NCBI GenBank assembly: GCA_029979185.1
Contig: JAPOIA010000004.1
Span: 1 to 43,883, forward strand
Reading direction: 5' to 3'
Source of the DNA: Alphaproteobacteria bacterium
GTDB lineage: Bacteria > Pseudomonadota > Alphaproteobacteria > Rhizobiales > Beijerinckiaceae
DNA: 43,883 bases
Shown: positions 40,160 through 43,883 of the stretch, in pieces
How the letters are laid out: each line of letters opens with the position of its first letter
Position numbering within the stretch: the first letter of the stretch is position 1
Position numbers and translations under genes: made by a program
The notes under the pieces: model-generated
Seen by the model: the letters and a program-made list of their open reading frames with translations, nothing else
Database searches by the model: none
What the model was told of the DNA's origin: nothing

Positions 40160-40612
40160 ATGTCGCGATCACATCACAAGGGCGGTGAGCCGTCGCAGCG
40201 AATGCTGCGCGTAGCGGAACTCGTCCGTCACGCGATGTCGGAAATGCTGACACGCGGCTATGTTAATGATCCGGTTCTCGACGGGCATGTCACGACCATT
40301 CCCAAAGTGCAGATGAGTCCCGATCTCAAATGTGCGACGGTGTTCGTTCTCCCGCTCGGCGGCAAGGATACCGATGCGGTGCTGGGCGCGCTGGAGCGCC
40401 ACCGCAAGACCTTTCGGGCCGAGGTTGCGCGCATGGTCAATCTGAAGTTCGCGCCGGATGTGCGCTTCCGTATCGATGACAGTTTCGAGAATGCTGCGGC
40501 CATTGATGCGTTGCTGAATTCGCCGAAGGTCAGGCAGGATACCGCGGACATGGCTGAAGACGCAGGTCATCAAGAAGAGACCGAGCAACAGACGGGCAAG
40601 CGGCCGAACTGA
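40160..40612 (+). CDS. rbfA: 30S ribosome-binding factor RbfA
   Basis: This 150-residue KH-like protein matures the 5' end of 16S rRNA in the 30S subunit and in cold adaptation. Start ATG 40160 has GGAGG at 40151-40155; an upstream ATG in frame would sit before that box and is rejected. The core is [18 protein letters not shown] and [21 protein letters not shown] Glu/Gln-rich tail follows. truB starts one base after its stop codon. The 198-bp gap before it shows nothing I can name. Confidence 0.95.
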   Translation: MSRSHHKGGEPSQRMLRVAELVRHAMSEMLTRGYVNDPVLDGHVTTIPKVQMSPDLKCATVFVLPLGGKDTDAVLGALERHRKTFRAEVARMVNLKFAPDVRFRIDDSFENAAAIDALLNSPKVRQDTADMAEDAGHQEETEQQTGKRPN

Positions 40613-40613
40613 C

Positions 40614-41519
40614 ATGAACGCTCCCCGCTCCAAACGCATCGATGTCGATGGCTGGCTGATCCTCGACAAGCCGCAGGGCATCACATCGACGCAAGCCGTG
40701 TCGCGCGTCAAGCGCCTGTTCAACGCAAAGAAGGCCGGCCATGCCGGTACTCTCGATCCGCTGGCCACCGGTATCCTGCCGATCGCATTCGGCGAAGCAA
40801 CCAAGACCGTGCCCTTCGTGCAGGACGGCAAGAAAGCCTATCTGTTCACGGTTTCCTGGGGCGTCGAAACCGACAGCGACGATGCCGAGGGCTCTGTCGT
40901 CAAGACGAGTGAAATGCGGCCCGAACGGGCGGCAATACAAGCGATCATGGACCGGTTCACCGGTACGATCATGCAGGTACCGCCGTCCTATTCGGCGATC
41001 AAGGTAAATGGCGAACGCGCCTACGACATCGCTCGCGATGGCGAGAAGGTGGAACTCGCTGCGCGCGAGATCACCATCGATTCCCTGGAGCTGATGGAAT
41101 TCGGGCCCGATCACGCCGTGTTCGAGGCGCGTTGCGGCAAGGGTACCTACGTGCGCGCCATCGCCCGCGACATGGGCCGGGCGCTGGGCTGCCTCGGGCA
41201 TGTCACGGCGCTGCGGCGCACCCGGGTTGGTCCATTCGAGATCAGCGATGCAGTGCCGCTGGAAGCGCTTGAAGCGGAGGGCGCCAATCCGGCGGATTTC
41301 CTGCTGACCGTCGAAGCCGGATTGACCGAACTGCCCTGCGTCGTCGTGGATCGCAATGGCGCGGCGCGGTTGCGGCGCGGCCAGAGCCTGATTTTGCGCG
41401 GCCGCGATGCGCCGTTCGACGGCATAGCCTATGCGGCCTGCGGCGGCGTACCGATCGCTTTCGGCCAGGTAGAGGGTGGCGAACTCAATCCCAGCCGGGT
41501 ATTCAACCTGCCTTTCTGA
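40614..41519 (+). CDS. truB: tRNA pseudouridine(55) synthase TruB
   Basis: This 301-residue enzyme makes pseudouridine 55 in the T-loop of tRNAs. Its catalytic Asp is D48 in [11 protein letters not shown]; the second motif region [16 protein letters not shown] and the third [14 protein letters not shown] are present. The C-terminal part resembles the TruB second domain. It follows rbfA by a single base, so the two are probably translated together. rpsO lies 239 bp downstream. Confidence 0.97.
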   Translation: MNAPRSKRIDVDGWLILDKPQGITSTQAVSRVKRLFNAKKAGHAGTLDPLATGILPIAFGEATKTVPFVQDGKKAYLFTVSWGVETDSDDAEGSVVKTSEMRPERAAIQAIMDRFTGTIMQVPPSYSAIKVNGERAYDIARDGEKVELAAREITIDSLELMEFGPDHAVFEARCGKGTYVRAIARDMGRALGCLGHVTALRRTRVGPFEISDAVPLEALEAEGANPADFLLTVEAGLTELPCVVVDRNGAARLRRGQSLILRGRDAPFDGIAYAACGGVPIAFGQVEGGELNPSRVFNLPF

Positions 41520-41600
41520 GATTGCAGGCATGCGTGTCGCAAACCAATATAGCGGCAGGCTATGGCCATTTGCGCCAATTCGTGTATAAGCGCCCCATCT

Positions 41601-41657
41601 CGCCGGATGTCACCGGCGGGCTGCGTATTCGGCGACCTTGCTGGACGACATCCCGGC
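41601..41657 (+). promoter_or_regulatory. structured leader of rpsO, possible S15 autoregulation
   Basis: Two mutually exclusive stems can form here: CGCCGG (41601-41606) with CCGGCG (41613-41618), or GCCGGATGTC (41602-41611) with GACATCC-C-GGC (41647-41657, one bulge). They share bases 41602-41611, so only one can exist at a time. S15 represses its own mRNA through different leader folds in several bacterial groups. A structured leader 100-160 nt before the rpsO start is consistent with that, but a link here is inference. Confidence 0.4.
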
Positions 41658-41758
41658 CCGGCCGCTGCAATAACGATTACAGTCCCCTTTTCCGCGCTGG
41701 CCTTGTTGCCGATATCAGCGGAACGAGGATAACCATCTGGAAAATAAAGGAAGACCCG

Positions 41759-42028
41759 ATGTCGATTACGATGGAGCGCAAGCAGGCGCTGATTCAGGAA
41801 TATGCCACCAAGGCCAATGATACCGGTTCTCCGGAGGTGCAGGTCGCCATCCTGACGGAACGGATCACCAACCTGACCGAGCATTTCAAGACCCACAAGA
41901 AGGACAACCATTCGCGTCGCGGCCTGCTGAAGCTGGTGTCGCAGCGCCGTCAGCTGCTTGACTACGTCAAGAAGAACGACGAGCCGCGCTATCGTACGCT
42001 GATCGAGCGTCTGGGCATCCGCCGCTAG
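41759..42028 (+). CDS. rpsO: 30S ribosomal protein S15
   Basis: This 89-residue primary 16S-rRNA binding protein has the S15 signature [15 protein letters not shown] and [21 protein letters not shown]. The start at 41759 follows AAGGAAG; the frame is open to 41522 upstream but that part is not S15. pnp follows, the standard arrangement, separated by a hairpin at 42072-42099. Confidence 0.98.
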   Translation: MSITMERKQALIQEYATKANDTGSPEVQVAILTERITNLTEHFKTHKKDNHSRRGLLKLVSQRRQLLDYVKKNDEPRYRTLIERLGIRR

Positions 42029-42071
42029 CGCGGTGTGCCGCTTCCGGTTTTCCGGACCTCACGAGACTACG

Positions 42072-42099
42072 GGAAGACGGCATGGGGCCGCCTTCCTTT
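42072..42099 (+). terminator. hairpin between rpsO and pnp
   Basis: GGAAGACGGC (42072-42081) pairs with GCCGCCTTCC (42087-42096) with one A-C mismatch and a five-base loop. A short TTT follows. In other bacteria this gap holds the rpsO terminator and an RNase III-cut leader through which pnp controls its own mRNA; either role is possible here. Confidence 0.5.
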
Positions 42100-42230
42100 A
42101 CCGAAAAGAACCGTGCCATGGCAGGATTGCTAGACGCTGTCGCCCAAGCGAACCCTTAGTGGATTCAAGGCAACGTCTTGCTATCTTGACCATGGCCGTT
42201 TTGTTCCGACAGCCATGAAAGATATTGAAC

Positions 42231-43883
42231 ATGTTTGAAATTCATCGCGAAACGCTCGAATGGGCCGGCCGCCAGCTCACCCTCGAAACCGGCCGCATCG
42301 CCCGTCAGGCCGACGGATCGGTTTTCGCCACCTGGGGTGAAACCTCCGTGCTTGCAACTGTCGTTTCCGCCAAATCGGCAAAGCCTGGCGTCGACTTCTT
42401 CCCGCTAACAGTGAACTATCAGGAAAAAGCATTCGCAGCGGGCCGCATTCCCGGCGGCTACTTCAAGCGCGAAGGCCGCCCGAGCGAGAAGGAAACGCTG
42501 GTTTCGCGCCTGATCGACAGGCCGATCCGTCCGCTGTTTCCCGATGGCTATCGCAATGAAACACAGGTCGTCATCACTGTGTTAAGCCACGACCTGGAAA
42601 CCGACCCCGATGTTCTGGCGATGGTTGCGGCCTCCGCAGCTTTGACTCTTTCGGGCGTTCCGTTCATGGGCCCGATCGGCGCCGCGCGCGTCGGCATGAT
42701 CAACAATGAGCTGAAGCTCAATCCGACCATCGACGAGATGAAGGACTCGAAGCTTGACCTGGTAATTGCCGGTACGCACGACGCCGTCATGATGGTGGAA
42801 TCGGAAGCGCACGAGCTTTCCGAGGACACGATGCTTGAAGCTGTCATGACTGGCCATCGCGGCTTCCAGCCGGTTATCGATGCGATCATCCGTCTTGCCG
42901 AGAAGGCAGCAAAAGAGCCGCGCGAACTGGCGGTCAAGGACAACTCGGAAGCCGAAAGCGCCGTGGCCGCAATTGCCGAAGCTGAGCTGCGCGAAGCCTA
43001 CAAGATCACCGCAAAAGCTGATCGCTACAACGCTGTCGATGCGGTGAAGGCAAAGGTGGAAGCTGCACTTCTTCCCGAAGATGGCGAGCCGAAATTCAGT
43101 GGCGAAGTCGTCAAGAAAGTCTTCAAGGAACTGCAGGCGAAAGTGGTTCGCAACAATATCCTTGATACCGGCATTCGTATCGACGGGCGCGATGTAAAGA
43201 CGGTCCGCCCGATCCTGTCGCAGGTCGGCGTATTGCCGCGCACCCATGGTTCGGCTCTGTTTACCCGCGGCGAGACGCAGGCACTGGTAGTGGCCACGCT
43301 GGGAACGGCGGAGGACGAGCAGTTCATCGACTCGCTGGAAGGCACCTACAAGGAAAACTTCCTGCTGCACTATAACTTCCCTCCCTACAGCGTCGGTGAG
43401 ACCGGCCGCATGGGCTCGCCTGGCCGGCGCGAAATCGGTCACGGCAAGCTGGCCTGGCGCGCCATTCGCCCGATGCTGCCGAGCAAGGCAGAGTTCCCCT
43501 ATACTCTGCGTGTCGTATCGGAAATTACCGAGTCGAACGGCTCGTCCTCGATGGCGACCGTCTGCGGCACTTCGCTGGCGCTGATGGACGCGGGCGTTCC
43601 GCTGAAGAGCCCGACTGCCGGTATCGCCATGGGCCTCATCCTGGAAGGCGAGCGCTATGCTGTCCTATCCGATATTCTCGGTGACGAGGATCATCTCGGC
43701 GACATGGACTTCAAGGTGGCCGGTACCTCTGAGGGCGTCACGTCCCTTCAGATGGACATCAAGATCACCGGCATCACCGAGGAGATCATGAAGATCGCCC
43801 TCGATCAGGCCAAGGGCGGTCGCGAGCACATCCTCGGCGAAATGTCGAAGGCCATCACCGCTTCGCGCGGCCAGGTCGGCGAG
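42231..43883 (+). CDS. pnp: polynucleotide phosphorylase, 3' end outside window
   Basis: The first 551 residues of a protein normally about 700 long. The ATG at 42231 opens [29 protein letters not shown], the PNPase start; no strong RBS is visible. Both RNase PH domains are present (the first with [18 protein letters not shown], the second with [15 protein letters not shown] and [11 protein letters not shown]). The helical linker lies between them. The KH and S1 domains are missing because the window ends in frame at 43883. PNPase degrades RNA 3' to 5' by phosphorolysis and is a degradosome part. Confidence 0.97.
   Translation, partial: MFEIHRETLEWAGRQLTLETGRIARQADGSVFATWGETSVLATVVSAKSAKPGVDFFPLTVNYQEKAFAAGRIPGGYFKREGRPSEKETLVSRLIDRPIRPLFPDGYRNETQVVITVLSHDLETDPDVLAMVAASAALTLSGVPFMGPIGAARVGMINNELKLNPTIDEMKDSKLDLVIAGTHDAVMMVESEAHELSEDTMLEAVMTGHRGFQPVIDAIIRLAEKAAKEPRELAVKDNSEAESAVAAIAEAELREAYKITAKADRYNAVDAVKAKVEAALLPEDGEPKFSGEVVKKVFKELQAKVVRNNILDTGIRIDGRDVKTVRPILSQVGVLPRTHGSALFTRGETQALVVATLGTAEDEQFIDSLEGTYKENFLLHYNFPPYSVGETGRMGSPGRREIGHGKLAWRAIRPMLPSKAEFPYTLRVVSEITESNGSSSMATVCGTSLALMDAGVPLKSPTAGIAMGLILEGERYAVLSDILGDEDHLGDMDFKVAGTSEGVTSLQMDIKITGITEEIMKIALDQAKGGREHILGEMSKAITASRGQVGE

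Overview
The window reads as a chromosomal segment of a GC-rich alphaproteobacterium, most likely from Hyphomicrobiales (Rhizobiales). The grounds are the order rnd-like / lptC / lptA / lptB / rpoN / hpf / ptsN, a FYDLN-acid (TIGR02300) gene divergent from a class II aroA, the rimP-nusA-ylxR-infB-rbfA-truB-rpsO-pnp run, and rhizobial-looking intergenic palindromes. The assignment comes from gene content and gene order only. No rRNA gene, tRNA gene, CRISPR array, insertion sequence or prophage was seen.

Layout. 1-484 is non-coding and holds palindromic repeats; a His/Gly/Arg-rich exported protein with a good terminator follows. 937-4088 (minus) carries a maleate isomerase/Asp-Glu racemase-family protein, a YcxB-like membrane protein, a PEP mutase/isocitrate lyase-family enzyme and an NmrA-like protein. 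4183-10492 (minus) is the LPS-transport/sigma-54 block, from the RNase D-like exonuclease to ptsN. 10655-13167 holds a divergent pair: a TctC/Bug-type periplasmic binding protein and a Gfo/Idh/MocA dehydrogenase. trpF and trpB follow without trpA. 15292-17049 (minus) is a small redox cluster: a cytochrome c-like protein, a ferric-reductase-type flavocytochrome broken by a one-base frameshift, and a 27-residue membrane ORF. A GNAT acetyltransferase and a charged unknown protein overlap next to it. 18274-22451 (plus) holds class I fumarase, an arylsulfotransferase-like propeller and a cytochrome P450 pseudogene. 22477-24862 (minus) has an atypical L,D-transpeptidase homologue, a small exported protein and an lrgA/lrgB pair.

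24903-30435 (minus) is the translation block: pheT, a DUF559 nuclease-like gene, pheS, rplT, rpmI and the FYDLN protein. 30827-33842 (plus) is aroA-cmk plus an aldo/keto reductase. 34094-43883 (plus) is the transcription/translation cluster rimP-nusA-ylxR-infB-rbfA-truB-rpsO-pnp, with pnp cut by the window end.

Main items for a second look: (1) the DUF559 gene between pheS and pheT, flanked by near-identical inverted repeats, with its stop codon overlapping the pheT start and its usual motif Asp replaced by Ala; (2) the P450 gene with both a frameshift and Tyr in place of the heme-ligand Cys; (3) the reductase frameshift at a six-G run; (4) possible leader control in front of rimP-nusA and rpsO; (5) usual operon partners (trpA, rpsA, infC) missing from their expected places. 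Most of the window is ordinary housekeeping sequence, and I saw no convincing new multi-gene system. The DUF559/inverted-repeat cassette is the best candidate for an undescribed element.
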